This document shows positions 1 to 9,246 of a DNA stretch of 64,000 nucleotides, piece by piece. The notes under the pieces were generated by a model, which saw nothing but the letters and a program-made list of their open reading frames with translations, was not told where the DNA came from and searched no databases. The DNA comes from Minwuia sp. Lineage in GTDB: Bacteria; Pseudomonadota; Alphaproteobacteria; Minwuiales; Minwuiaceae. The first letter of the stretch is position 1. Each line of letters begins with the position of its first letter. The position numbers were made by a program, and so were the translations under genes. The DNA is taken from positions 62,001 through 126,000 of the forward strand of contig JARGPL010000027.1 in NCBI GenBank assembly GCA_029210175.1. The letters are read 5' to 3'.

Positions 1-25
1 GACGCCTGATCGGCCCTGGCATCCG

Positions 26-1285
26 TCAGTCGCGGGCACGTTCCAGAATGGTGACCGAGCAGGCGGCTTCCTCGAAACCCATGACACCACCGCCGTTCTC
101 CGCCAGCGCGATGCGGGCATCGGGCACCTGACGGTCACCGGCCTCGCCGCGCAACTGCGTCGCCAGTTCATAGATCATCGACAGGCCGGTCGCGCCCACG
201 GGATGGCCTTTCGAGACCAGTCCGCCGGAGGTATTCACCGGCACCTTGCCGCCCGGCCCGGTCTCCCCCGCCTCGACGAAACGACCGCCCTCGCCGATAT
301 CGCAGAAGCCCATCATTTCCACCTGCAGCACTTCGCAGAAGCTGGTGGCGTCATGCACCTCCGCGACCTGGACGTCGTCCGGGGTCAGACCGGCCTGCGC
401 ATAGGCCTTCCTGGCGGCAGTCATGGACAGCGACGGCTCATCCAGGCGCTTGTACTTGCCGCCTGACAGAGTGTTCGCCCTGATCCTGACAGCGCGGTCC
501 TTCACGGCCTGGGGCAGGCCCTTGTAGTAATCTTCCGACACCACCACCGCTGCGGCGGCCCCGTCGCCAATGGGCGAACACATGGATCGGGTGAGCGGGA
601 AACTGACCGGGCGATCTTCCATCACCTGATCGACCGTCATCTCGAACTGGTACTGCGCGTTCGGATTCATGGCGCCGTAGTTGTGGTTCTTGGCTGCCCC
701 TGCCGCGATCTGGCGCTGGGTCGTGCCATGCTTCTTCATGTGATAGCAGGCCTGCATGGCATAGGTGTCCATGAACACCGTTCGGTCCGGCCCGGTCTCG
801 AACGGCTTGCCCGCTTCCTCACCGGCGTCTCGGTAATACTGCTGCCATTCCTCAGGATCGAAGTTGTCGATACCGGCGTAGAAACTGCGCTGGATCTTCT
901 CCGGCTCGTCGGGGAACCAGATCTTCTCGACCCCCAGCGCCAGGCTGACATCGGTCTGGCCGGAAAGGATGTCCTTCCAGGCGCCATGCAGGGCCATGGA
1001 TGCGGTGGCGCACGCGCCTTCCACATTCACCATCGGCACGCGGGCGGGAAACAGGCCTTCGTTCACCAGCGGGGTGAAACAGACCTGGCCACGGATCGAT
1101 CCCTGGTCATTGTGCAGCCACATGCCGCAATTGCCGAACCAGCCGAACTCTATGTCGTCACCATTCTCCATGCCCGCATCTGCCAGCGCGCCCATATAGG
1201 CCTCTCGCGTCAGGTCCTTGAAGGACTTGTCCGGCCATTTCTGGAACCGGGTGGAAAAGGATCCGATGATGTATGCGTCCGTCAT
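26..1285 (-). CDS. Thiolase-superfamily protein (SCP-x / acetyl-CoA acetyltransferase-like)
   Basis: A 419-residue thiolase-fold protein expected to cleave or condense acyl-CoA thioesters in the cytoplasm. The nucleophilic cysteine lies in GACATAS (Cys92) and the active-site histidine in GHPVGATG (His361). The second-cysteine motif of classical thiolases near the C terminus is replaced by ENGGG, as in the SCP-x/lipid-transfer branch, so the substrate may be a branched or bulky acyl-CoA rather than acetoacetyl-CoA. The start at 1285 is preferred over an in-frame codon at 1330 because GGGGAGG sits directly upstream of it. The gene is divergent from the bactofilin gene. Its downstream partners lie outside the window, so the pathway is unknown. 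Family confident, substrate not. Confidence 0.88.
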   Translation of the reverse strand: MTDAYIIGSFSTRFQKWPDKSFKDLTREAYMGALADAGMENGDDIEFGWFGNCGMWLHNDQGSIRGQVCFTPLVNEGLFPARVPMVNVEGACATASMALHGAWKDILSGQTDVSLALGVEKIWFPDEPEKIQRSFYAGIDNFDPEEWQQYYRDAGEEAGKPFETGPDRTVFMDTYAMQACYHMKKHGTTQRQIAAGAAKNHNYGAMNPNAQYQFEMTVDQVMEDRPVSFPLTRSMCSPIGDGAAAAVVVSEDYYKGLPQAVKDRAVRIRANTLSGGKYKRLDEPSLSMTAARKAYAQAGLTPDDVQVAEVHDATSFCEVLQVEMMGFCDIGEGGRFVEAGETGPGGKVPVNTSGGLVSKGHPVGATGLSMIYELATQLRGEAGDRQVPDARIALAENGGGVMGFEEAACSVTILERARD

Positions 1286-1454
1286 GTGCGCCTCCCCAAG
1301 CTGCTGCGAAGGGACAGCATGCCACCCCACGCGTCCGTGTCAAAACGGTGACCGGCAAAAAACCTGTCCTTCGCCCAATTGTCGCCGCGATCGAAGATGA
1401 TTATGGATAGCGTCAATTGAGAGTTCAGACCAGCCAGGAAGGCGGCCACCGACC

Positions 1455-2015
1455 ATGTTCACCCGCAAACCGAACGGACAGGACGGCGACGGCGCTAGCG
1501 AAAGCCCGCGCCCGGCACCGAAAACCAGCACACCCATGGCGACGGAAGATCTGATCGCGCGACGTCCGCGCCCTGACATTCCGCGCCCCAGACAGGATGC
1601 CCCGATGCGCGAACGCCGCAGCACGACCCAGGACGAGGAATCGCGGTTGCTTGTCGGCAGCGGCATTTCCCTGAAGGGCGAAGTCAGCAATTGCGCCGAA
1701 CTGGTGATCGAGGGCTCCGTCGATGCCCGCGTGGAGGCCACGGGTTTCCGTGTCAGCCCCGGCGGCAGCTATTCCGGAGAGTGTCATGTGGAAACCGCTG
1801 ACATTGCTGGCGAATTCGAAGGCACCCTGAACTGCCGGGATCGTCTGATTGTCCGCTCCACAGGCAAGCTCAAGGGCGTACTGCGCTACGGCGAAGTGGA
1901 GATCGAGGCCGGCGGTCGCATTGCAGGCGAAATTCAGGTCTTTGGCGAGGAGGCGGAGAAACCCGAGAAGCCGACAGAAGTCACCGCGCCCCGCAAGGTC
2001 GCAGGTACCGACTGA
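1455..2015 (+). CDS. Bactofilin-family polymer-forming cytoskeletal protein
   Basis: A 186-residue protein with the bactofilin (DUF583) layout: a disordered, proline- and arginine-rich N-terminal tail of about 55 residues, a central right-handed beta-helix core (about residues 57-155) rich in short repeats such as VIEGSVDA, DIAGEFEG and VRSTGKLKG, and a charged C-terminal tail. Bactofilins self-assemble without nucleotide into filaments at the inner face of the membrane and act as scaffolds for cell-wall enzymes, stalks or polar structures. No peptidase or cell-wall partner gene is adjacent here; the neighbours are a thiolase (divergent) and a response regulator (convergent), so the local context does not define its role. 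Confidence 0.9.
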   Translation: MFTRKPNGQDGDGASESPRPAPKTSTPMATEDLIARRPRPDIPRPRQDAPMRERRSTTQDEESRLLVGSGISLKGEVSNCAELVIEGSVDARVEATGFRVSPGGSYSGECHVETADIAGEFEGTLNCRDRLIVRSTGKLKGVLRYGEVEIEAGGRIAGEIQVFGEEAEKPEKPTEVTAPRKVAGTD

Positions 2016-2054
2016 CCTCCCGGCGCTGCGCCGCCCCTGCTGAGCCGCTTGTCA

Positions 2055-2429
2055 TCAGGCGAGCGCTGCCCTCAGATCGGCCAGCGCGACCGGTTTCTGC
2101 AAGACGGAAACGCTGGCGATTCCCTTCAGATCCGCCAGCGTTCTGGCAGCGCGGGCATAATTGGGATTGAATCCGGTGACCAGCACCAGTCGGCCCTTGT
2201 ACCCCTCCCCCGTCAACCAGGTGACAAGTTCCAGGCCGTCGATGTTGGGCATGACGATGTCCAGCACCACGATTTCAGGGATGCATCGGGCGAAGGTATC
2301 GGCGAAAAGCTCAGGCTGGGCCACTTCGATGGCTTCGAAGCCCATGCCTTCGACCACATCGCGCACGATCGCACGGAAATCCGGCTCGTCATCGCAGATC
2401 AAGATGCGTTTGATTGCGTCACTGGACAT
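2055..2429 (-). CDS. Single-domain response regulator (CheY-like receiver)
   Basis: A stand-alone receiver domain of 124 residues with the acidic pair CDDE at 12-15, phospho-acceptor Asp57 in VVLDIVMP, a Thr in LVTGF and conserved Lys112 in QKPV. There is no output domain, so it probably passes phosphate on or binds a partner protein. ATG at 2429 (MSSDAIKR) is preferred; an in-frame ATG at 2456 would lengthen it by nine residues. The gene overlaps the 3' end of the large PAS kinase gene upstream by about 11 bases, which implies co-transcription and translational coupling. That kinase is its likely phosphodonor (inference). Confidence 0.88.
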   Translation of the reverse strand: MSSDAIKRILICDDEPDFRAIVRDVVEGMGFEAIEVAQPELFADTFARCIPEIVVLDIVMPNIDGLELVTWLTGEGYKGRLVLVTGFNPNYARAARTLADLKGIASVSVLQKPVALADLRAALA

Positions 2430-5400
2430 GGTGCTGGCTTTCCCTCGCATTGCCAAAACTGCGGATCAGATCGTCGGTTGAAAAGGGCTTCACGAGTGTC
2501 GGCAGGTGCGGCTGGTCAGGCGCATTGTCGAAGGCTGCCGGCAACCGGCCCTCACCGGATGTCAGCAGAATCGCCCTCAATTCAGGCCGGTTCCTCCATG
2601 CCCAGATCACCGGGAACTCTTCCGGTTCGTCGCCGATGAGGGCGTCGGAAACCAGCAGAAAATCAATCTTCCGGGTAAGGCGCAGAAAGCCCATTCCCCG
2701 TTCGGTGTCCGGAAAACTGATCACTTCATGCCCCAGGGCCTCCAGGTCTTCAGTCAAATGCGTCGCCGATGCCCCGTCCGGTTCGATCAGCAGTATCGTG
2801 GCACTCGGCACCGCATCGGGTCCTGCGGCTGCGCCCTCGAAACCCGTGACGTCGACGAGTGGCAGATGTATCTCCACACAGGTTCCGCCCGCATCACCCG
2901 AGCGGATCAGCGCGCGTCCGTCAGACTGCTTGGCAAATCCATAGACCATGCTCAGACCCAACCCGCTTCCCTTGCCGACCGCTTTCGTGGTGTAAAACGG
3001 CTCGAATGCTCTTGCCCGCACATCTTCGGGCATTCCGGTACCACTGTCGCTGACAGCGATCACCACTTCGCCAACACGTGATGACCGCCTGATACTTATG
3101 CGGATGTCGCCGCCTTCGGGCATGGCATCGCGGGCATTGACCACCAGATTGAGGATCGCGGTATCGAACTGTGCCGGATCGGATCGCACCCACAGCCCCT
3201 GTCCCCCGTCCAGATGCAGGCGGATGTCGTTGCCGATGGTCCGGTTCAGGATGCCCAGTGCGGCACGGGCACTTTCCCCCACATCGAAGGTTTCCAGAGC
3301 GACCGGACGGTGCCGGGCAAAGCTCAACAGGCGAGAGGTCAGGTCGGCACCCCGGCCGGTGGCGCGTTGCGCTGATTCAATCAGGCTTGTCTGCCTGTCA
3401 TCCAGACCATCCGATTCGCCCAGCAATTCGAGATTGCCCGAGATCACCGCAATCAGATTGTTGAAATCATGAGCGATGCCGCCGGTCAACTGCCCGACAG
3501 CCTCCATCTTCTGGGCCTGGCGCAGTTGCTGTTCGGCGGCCCGCAACTGGGTCAGATCGCGGATGGTGCCGATGTATTTGCGCTGCCCATCGACGATGGC
3601 CTCCCCCACACAGAGATCGGCAATGAAAGTCTTGCCGTCCTTCCTGACGCAGTCGAGGGCGATGTTCTTGCCGATGAACGGGCTCTCCCCTGTTTCCTCG
3701 ACCCGGGCGATGGCAGCGCGATGCACCTGCGCAGCGTCCTCGTGCAGCAACATGAAGGTGTCCTGCCCGATGACTTCCGCCGCTGTATAGCCGAATGCTT
3801 CCTCTGCTGCGGGGTTGAAGGATTCAATGATGCCCTGGTCGTCAGTTCGCAGGATCGCGAGGCGAGCCGCGTCCAGCGTCGCGGACATCAGTTCCTGCGC
3901 AGCCACTGTCCCTGACTGGTCCAGGCCCATGTTGCAGACACCGGCCAGCACGCCTGGGCTTTCGAACACAGGAAACCGTATGGCACGGACCGACAGGGTC
4001 CGCCCGCCAGAGACGGCCATGCGGATTGTCTCGTCAAAGGTCTCGTGTTCCTCGAAAACCCGTGCATCGATATCGCGGGTCAAGTCGGTCGCGGCAAAGT
4101 TCGGCATGGCGTCCAGTACCTTGCCCAGCACTTCTTCTTCCGTATGCCCGATCCAGTCGGCGGCGATCGGGTTCATCATCTGGACCCGGCGATCCCTGTC
4201 GCGATAGGTGAAGGCAATCGGAGCGTGCTCGACGATCAACCTGAGCACCCGCGCCACACGCCGGGCCTCGGCCTCGGCTGCCTTCATCGCTTCCTGCGCG
4301 CGCCATTCAACCGTGATGTCCACGGCGAAGTTTGCCACACCCAGTATCTTGCCTGCCGTGTCCCTGACGGGGAAGCGGATGGAGCGGATCCGACGGGCAC
4401 CTTCGACTTCGTCATAATCAAAGGTCGCCTCGCGCTCCAGCTTGCCTGTCCGGACTGCCTCATTGTCCAGAATCTGGCACCACTGCGCGGCCTCCGGCGA
4501 CGAGAAATCCGCCGCCCGCCGACCGATGATCTCTGCGACAGGATGACCCCAGTGATCGGCATTGTGCGCGTTGATCAGCTCGAACCGTCCCGACAGGTCA
4601 CGAAAGGCAAACCCGACCGGCGCATGCTCCATGACTGCCGTCAGCATGGCCTCCGTCCGCCGGGTATGGGCCTGGGCGGCCCGGAGCTCGGTCTGGTCTA
4701 CCATGGTCGTGAAGAACGCTTCCTGTCCGCCATAAACTGTCTTCACGGTATAGATCAGGCAGGTGATCGTGACGCCATCATGGCGCACCATCGGTGCCTC
4801 CAGACCGTTGATCACGCCATCTCTGGCAAGCATTTCCATGGCGGTCTGGCGCATTTCCGGGTCCCTGTAGAGGGACATGGCCGACTGGCCGACGAGCGCC
4901 TGTCCATCAGGACTGAACAGCTTTCGAGCGCTCAAGTTGGCGTAGCGGAAATGATCATCGACGATGATCAGGGACGGCAGCGGTGCCAGTTCCAGCGCCT
5001 GCCGGATGAAGCCCTCTGCCTCATCATTGCGGGCAATGGCCGTGTTGCGCGCGGTGACATCATTGATCGACACGGCAATTGCGGGCCCACCAGCCCATTC
5101 CACGAGAAATGCCAGAACCTCGATCTCGATCTGTCCTCCATCGGAATGGATCCCGCGAAACGCCGACCGCTCCTGCACGACATCCCCTTGCAGACGACGC
5201 GTTGACTGTGCCGCGGCGCCGGCACGGTCTTCCACCGCCAGCAAGTCGTAAGGGTTCGTGCCGATCAGCGCGCCACGGGCAAACCCGTAAATCCGTTCGG
5301 CAGCCGCGTTGGCGTATACGATCCGCGAATCCCGATGGACAATGATCCCGTCCATGGACTGATCGACGATGGCCCGGAAAGTTGCATTGTCCGGCAGAGG

Positions 5401-5436
5401 ACTTTCTGGTGTGGTGAGCACCGCATTCTCCCACAT
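2419..5436 (-). CDS. Multi-PAS hybrid sensor histidine kinase
   Basis: A 1005-residue soluble sensor kinase with no evident transmembrane segment. About five consecutive PAS domains fill residues 16-645 (recurring cores such as RIVYANAAAERIYG, ELINAHNADHWG, VQMMNPIAADWIG and IIESFNPAAEEAFG). HisKA follows with His656 in GGIAHDFNN, then a HATPase_c domain (N box NLVVNARDAM, G box DSGTGM), then a C-terminal receiver (Asp931, Lys983). The GGIAHDFNN H-box is the type common in alphaproteobacterial PAS kinases. The receiver's acidic pair is degenerate (LIEPDG), but Asp931 is present. It is coupled to the downstream single receiver gene at 2055-2429. The stimulus is unknown; redox or small-ligand sensing through PAS is possible. 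Confidence 0.9.
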   Translation of the reverse strand: MWENAVLTTPESPLPDNATFRAIVDQSMDGIIVHRDSRIVYANAAAERIYGFARGALIGTNPYDLLAVEDRAGAAAQSTRRLQGDVVQERSAFRGIHSDGGQIEIEVLAFLVEWAGGPAIAVSINDVTARNTAIARNDEAEGFIRQALELAPLPSLIIVDDHFRYANLSARKLFSPDGQALVGQSAMSLYRDPEMRQTAMEMLARDGVINGLEAPMVRHDGVTITCLIYTVKTVYGGQEAFFTTMVDQTELRAAQAHTRRTEAMLTAVMEHAPVGFAFRDLSGRFELINAHNADHWGHPVAEIIGRRAADFSSPEAAQWCQILDNEAVRTGKLEREATFDYDEVEGARRIRSIRFPVRDTAGKILGVANFAVDITVEWRAQEAMKAAEAEARRVARVLRLIVEHAPIAFTYRDRDRRVQMMNPIAADWIGHTEEEVLGKVLDAMPNFAATDLTRDIDARVFEEHETFDETIRMAVSGGRTLSVRAIRFPVFESPGVLAGVCNMGLDQSGTVAAQELMSATLDAARLAILRTDDQGIIESFNPAAEEAFGYTAAEVIGQDTFMLLHEDAAQVHRAAIARVEETGESPFIGKNIALDCVRKDGKTFIADLCVGEAIVDGQRKYIGTIRDLTQLRAAEQQLRQAQKMEAVGQLTGGIAHDFNNLIAVISGNLELLGESDGLDDRQTSLIESAQRATGRGADLTSRLLSFARHRPVALETFDVGESARAALGILNRTIGNDIRLHLDGGQGLWVRSDPAQFDTAILNLVVNARDAMPEGGDIRISIRRSSRVGEVVIAVSDSGTGMPEDVRARAFEPFYTTKAVGKGSGLGLSMVYGFAKQSDGRALIRSGDAGGTCVEIHLPLVDVTGFEGAAAGPDAVPSATILLIEPDGASATHLTEDLEALGHEVISFPDTERGMGFLRLTRKIDFLLVSDALIGDEPEEFPVIWAWRNRPELRAILLTSGEGRLPAAFDNAPDQPHLPTLVKPFSTDDLIRSFGNARESQHHVQ

Positions 5437-5495
5437 TTCGTTGCGTCTTCAGATTGGCACACGCTTCGTTAACGACAGGTTGGTGACATTCAAGC

Positions 5496-7157
5496 ATGGA
5501 TGCTTCGGCAAATCGCGATCATGGCACGGACATGACAGAACCCGAGACGCCGCATTCGGCGGCCGGGCTGCTGCGAGATGAACGTCCCACCGGCGACCCG
5601 GTGCGTGGGCTGATCGTGCCCATGGTGCTGCTGCTCAGCCTGGCCGTTGTCGCCATCATCGCCATCGCCTGGTTTGCCGCCGAACGCCTGGACCACGAGA
5701 CGGAGAACCGGGACGTGGCCCTGGCCCGCACGGCGCTGGAGGCGGAGGCCAGCCGCATGGCATTCCTCGCCAGGGACCTCTCTTACTGGGACACCGCATA
5801 CGAGAAGCTGATTGTCACGCCGGACATTGTGTGGGCTGACGGCAACGTCGGATCCTACATCGCCGAATCGTCCCGAATCAGTCACACGATCGTCCTTGCC
5901 GAAGATGGCACGACCGCGATGGTCTTTCATCAGGGCGAAGTGGTTGATGCAACCGGTGAGGATTATCTGCCAACAGACCTGCTGTCGGAGTTGGTGCGGG
6001 CGGCCAACGCCGCCCCGATGAGTGCGCCGGTTGCAGTTGTCCGTTATGGCGTGATCGGCGGCATGTTGCATACGATCGCCGCCAGCGCCTTCACTTCGGA
6101 ATACCCGACAGAAGCACAGTTGATCCGGAGGCCCCGGGCGGTGCTGATCCTTGCCTCTCCCATCGATGATACGTTCCTGGCCGATGTGTCGAGATCGTTC
6201 CTGCTGGAAGACGCATCGGTGAGCATGAGTCTGCCAACAGGAACCCGTATCTACGCCCCCATCTCGGCCGACGAGACCTGGGCGACCGCCTACATCACCT
6301 GGGACGCGAGCCGGCCGGGCACGAGGCTGCTACACGACCTGCTGGTGCCCATCGTCGTCAGTCTGACCGCGATCATCCTGCTGGCGGCGCTCTATGCCCG
6401 TCGACTGGCACGGGCGCGGCGGGAAGCGGAGGCCATTTCCCGCGCCCTGGATCGGGAGGTGGAACTGCGCGAGCTGAAATCGCGCTTCATCTCCACTGTC
6501 AGCCATGAGATGCGCACCCCGCTGGCCACCATTCAGGCGGCGGCCGATCTGCTGAGCCATTTCAGCGACCGCCTGTCGCCGGAGGAAGCGCAGCGTGAGC
6601 TCGACACCATCCGCGACCGGGTCAGCGACATGGATGCCCTGCTGGGTGAGGCGCTGTTGCTGGAAAAGGGTGAAACCCAGCGCCTGACGCCGGAAATGAT
6701 CGACCTGCCAGCAATGATAGAGGGTTTCTGGCGCAACCGGCTGCCCAGTGAAGGGCGGATGCTGCGTGTCGAGGACGAACGCCACACGGCAGAACCGGTA
6801 CATTGCGACCGTCGGCTGTTGCAGCAGATCATCGGAAACCTGCTGCAGAATGCCCTGAAGTATTCCTCTGCCGAGGAGCCCGTGACCACACGGATCACCG
6901 AAGAAGGCGGCGTTCTCGTGATCTCGGTCATTGATCAGGGCATCGGGATACCGCTAAAGGATCTGCACCATGTGCGAGAGCCGTTCAGCCGCGGGGCAAA
7001 CGTGGAGAATGTCAGCGGGGTCGGGTTCGGGCTGAGCATCGTTGATCGTGCCATTGCCATGCTGGACGGCACGTTCGAACTGGAAAGCGAACTGGGGGCC
7101 GGTACCACGGCCAGGGTAAGGTTGCCGCTGAGCGGGACCAGAGAGAGGGCGAATTGA
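5496..7157 (+). CDS. Membrane sensor histidine kinase with periplasmic CHASE4-type domain
   Basis: A 553-residue inner-membrane kinase. Segment TM1 spans about 40-62, a periplasmic sensor about 70-270, and TM2 about 282-301. A coiled linker leads to HisKA (His337 in STVSHEMRTP) and HATPase_c (NLLQNALKY, DQGIGIP, GVGFGLSI). The sensor carries the LARDLSYWDTAYE signature near its start, typical of CHASE4 domains. An alternative start is the ATG at 5532 (MTEPETP); neither has a strong ribosome-binding site. The stop codon overlaps the TTG start of the next receiver gene, so the two are translationally coupled. It heads the four-gene coupled set running to 9197. Ligand unknown. Confidence 0.88.
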   Translation: MDASANRDHGTDMTEPETPHSAAGLLRDERPTGDPVRGLIVPMVLLLSLAVVAIIAIAWFAAERLDHETENRDVALARTALEAEASRMAFLARDLSYWDTAYEKLIVTPDIVWADGNVGSYIAESSRISHTIVLAEDGTTAMVFHQGEVVDATGEDYLPTDLLSELVRAANAAPMSAPVAVVRYGVIGGMLHTIAASAFTSEYPTEAQLIRRPRAVLILASPIDDTFLADVSRSFLLEDASVSMSLPTGTRIYAPISADETWATAYITWDASRPGTRLLHDLLVPIVVSLTAIILLAALYARRLARARREAEAISRALDREVELRELKSRFISTVSHEMRTPLATIQAAADLLSHFSDRLSPEEAQRELDTIRDRVSDMDALLGEALLLEKGETQRLTPEMIDLPAMIEGFWRNRLPSEGRMLRVEDERHTAEPVHCDRRLLQQIIGNLLQNALKYSSAEEPVTTRITEEGGVLVISVIDQGIGIPLKDLHHVREPFSRGANVENVSGVGFGLSIVDRAIAMLDGTFELESELGAGTTARVRLPLSGTRERAN

Positions 7158-7555
7158 AAGTACCTTCGCGCCGGATCCTGGTGATAGAGGATGAGGCTGA
7201 TATTCGGGAGCGCATCGTCAAGGGGCTGGGTTTTGCCGGCTACACGGTGTCGGCAGCGAATGATGGCGCTGAGGGGATCGCGGCCCTGAAGACCCAGCGG
7301 GCGGACGTGATCATCTGTGACATGATGATGCCTTCGCTGAACGGGTTCGGCACCCTGACGGTTCTGAAGGACCGTCCCGACCTTGCCAGCATTCCGGTGA
7401 TTGTCCTGACTGCCCTGGGCGAAAAGACGACACGGGACTTCGCCTTCGGCAAGGGTGCCCGCGGATATCTGACAAAACCCTTTCAGCTGAGCGAACTGGT
7501 CGAGATGATCGAAGGACTGTTCGAACCGGCAGCACCTGATGGAGAACCCGTATGA
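7154..7555 (+). CDS. Single-domain response regulator (receiver), TTG start
   Basis: A 133-residue receiver domain with acidic pair ED at 12-13, phospho-acceptor Asp56 (VIICDMMMP) and Lys108 (YLTKPF). It lacks an output domain. Translation appears to start at TTG 7154, whose last two bases form the TGA stop of the kinase gene. A GAGAGAGGG ribosome-binding site lies upstream, and no in-frame ATG would keep the N-terminal beta strand. It is the probable phospho-acceptor of the upstream kinase and may relay to the Hpt domain encoded two genes downstream. Its own stop overlaps the hydrolase start (ATGA). Confidence 0.88.
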   Translation: MKVPSRRILVIEDEADIRERIVKGLGFAGYTVSAANDGAEGIAALKTQRADVIICDMMMPSLNGFGTLTVLKDRPDLASIPVIVLTALGEKTTRDFAFGKGARGYLTKPFQLSELVEMIEGLFEPAAPDGEPV

Positions 7556-8490
7556 ATGGGGCCGACTGGGCGTTCGACGCGCCGGACGGAACGGGTCTGA
7601 AGGGCTTGCGCTGGGATGTGGATGATCCGCGCGGGCGGGTCTATCTGGTGCACGGTCTGGCTGAACACATGGAACGCTACGACGCTTTCGCGACCGCCCT
7701 GAACGCCGCCGGATACAGTGTCGCCGGGCATGACCAGCGAGGACACGGGCGCACGGCGGCCCAGGATTCAAGCCTCGGACATTTTGCAGATCACGACGGC
7801 TGGACCCGCATGGTGGACGATGCGCGGATCGGCGTCGCCGCCTGGCGCGGCACGCAGCCGGACCTGCCGATGATCCTGTTCGGTCATTCGATGGGGTCGT
7901 TCCTGGTGCAGCAGGCACTCTGGTCCTGGCCGCAACTGATCGACGGGGCGGTACTGTCCGGGTCCAACGGTCCACCCCCGCCCCTGGCTGCCATCGGTCG
8001 CGTGATCGCGCGCATCGAGAGGCTGCGTCTGGGGCGCAGGGGGCAGAGCAAGCTGATCCACAGCCTCGGCTTCGATGGCATGAACAAGACCTTCCAGCCC
8101 GCCCGGACCGATATGGACTGGCTGAGCCGTGATCCGGCGATGGTGGACCGCTATGTCGCCGATCCCTGCTGCGGCTTCGTCGCATCCACAGCCAGCTGGA
8201 TCAGCCTGCTGGACGCCTTGCCAGGCCTGGCCGCATCCGCCAATGTTCAGCGCATCCCGAAGGACATGCCGGTGCATCTTGCGGCTGGCGCGTGCGATCC
8301 TGTCGGCGACTTCGGCAAGGGTGTGGAGCGGCTGTCGGGCATCTATCAGACTGCAGGCCTGACAGATGTCACGCTGCGTCTGTACGACGGCGCACGCCAC
8401 GAGATCCTGAACGAGATCAATCGTGACGAGATCACGACGGATCTGATCGCGAGGATGGACAGCATGCTGGAAGCCCGGAAACCAGCGTGA
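7552..8490 (+). CDS. Alpha/beta hydrolase, monoacylglycerol lipase-like
   Basis: A 312-residue alpha/beta-hydrolase of the serine aminopeptidase S33/monoglyceride lipase type. The oxyanion motif HGLAEHMERY is at 34-43, nucleophile Ser113 lies in GHSMGS, a candidate acid (Asp249 or Asp253) in GACDPVGDF, and the catalytic His283 in GARHEI. HGLAEHxxRY plus GHSMGS is the pattern of monoacylglycerol lipases and lysophospholipases. No signal peptide is seen, so it should act in the cytoplasm or at the inner face of the membrane. Its start and stop both overlap signalling genes by four bases (ATGA and GTGA). This is tight coupling that is unusual for a lipid hydrolase and suggests a role in producing, removing or responding to a signal molecule (inference). 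Confidence 0.88.
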   Translation: MNGADWAFDAPDGTGLKGLRWDVDDPRGRVYLVHGLAEHMERYDAFATALNAAGYSVAGHDQRGHGRTAAQDSSLGHFADHDGWTRMVDDARIGVAAWRGTQPDLPMILFGHSMGSFLVQQALWSWPQLIDGAVLSGSNGPPPPLAAIGRVIARIERLRLGRRGQSKLIHSLGFDGMNKTFQPARTDMDWLSRDPAMVDRYVADPCCGFVASTASWISLLDALPGLAASANVQRIPKDMPVHLAAGACDPVGDFGKGVERLSGIYQTAGLTDVTLRLYDGARHEILNEINRDEITTDLIARMDSMLEARKPA

Positions 8491-9197
8491 GCGAGACCGG
8501 ACTGCATATCCTGCTGGCTGACGACAACCCGGCGGCACGGTCACAGATCGCGGGGCTGCTGGCTCAGCTGGGGCACGAAGCGACCGTGGTGGAAAATGGC
8601 GCGGAAGCGCTTTCAGCCATCGCCGCCCTGCAGTTCGACGCGGCGATACTGGACATCGACATGCCGCCACCAACCGGGCCGGAGATCGCACGACAGCTGA
8701 AGGACGGACCCCTGCCCCTAATCGGTCTGTCCCCCGCCGACGGTGACCGGGCCGCCTGGCAGGACGCACCGATTCGTGCATGGCTCACCAAGCCCGTGGC
8801 CCTTTCCCCTCTGTCGCAGGCGATCGATACCGCGCTTGGTGCCGCGCGGGCGACAGCTCCGCCGGTCGACATGAAACATCTTGCCACCTACACGTCAGGC
8901 GATCCCGGATTGGAGGGGGAACTGGCCCTGCTGTTCCGGGTCTCGACGGACCGCTATCTCGGCATCATGCAGGGCCGTCCCGACGACAAGGCCTGGAAGG
9001 ATGCCGCACATGGCCTGAAGGGTGCCGCCCGCGGCATCGGGGCCAACGAAGTGGCGCGCCTGGCCGCCTATGCCGAGAAACTGGAGGGGCGCGCCGTCGA
9101 AGCCCGACGCCCTGCGGTGCTGCAGGAAATCGAGCAGGCCGTGGAAGCGGCTCATGCCTTCCTTGAACAACACCTGAAGAACCGGGAAGCCGACTGA
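8487..9197 (+). CDS. Receiver-Hpt phosphorelay protein, GTG start
   Basis: A 236-residue fusion of an N-terminal receiver (acidic pair DD at 12-13, Asp56 in ILDIDMP, Lys102 in LTKPV) and a C-terminal histidine phosphotransfer domain (about 130-230) with phospho-His175 in AAHGLKGAARGIGA. It is therefore both an aspartate and a histidine relay module without DNA-binding output. GTG at 8487 overlaps the TGA stop of the hydrolase gene (GTGA). With the CHASE4 kinase and the single receiver upstream it supplies all elements of a His-Asp-His-Asp relay. The final output regulator is not in this cluster. Confidence 0.87.
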   Translation: MSETGLHILLADDNPAARSQIAGLLAQLGHEATVVENGAEALSAIAALQFDAAILDIDMPPPTGPEIARQLKDGPLPLIGLSPADGDRAAWQDAPIRAWLTKPVALSPLSQAIDTALGAARATAPPVDMKHLATYTSGDPGLEGELALLFRVSTDRYLGIMQGRPDDKAWKDAAHGLKGAARGIGANEVARLAAYAEKLEGRAVEARRPAVLQEIEQAVEAAHAFLEQHLKNREAD

Positions 9198-9246
9198 TCC
9201 GACCGCACACCATGGTCTGACCTGGTGGTACCTGTCGCCAGATTCG

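Noticed and set aside
6935-8185. A 416-codon frame antisense to the hydrolase and receiver genes
   Set aside because: Arg/Ser/Pro-rich shadow covering three overlapping, well-supported sense genes.
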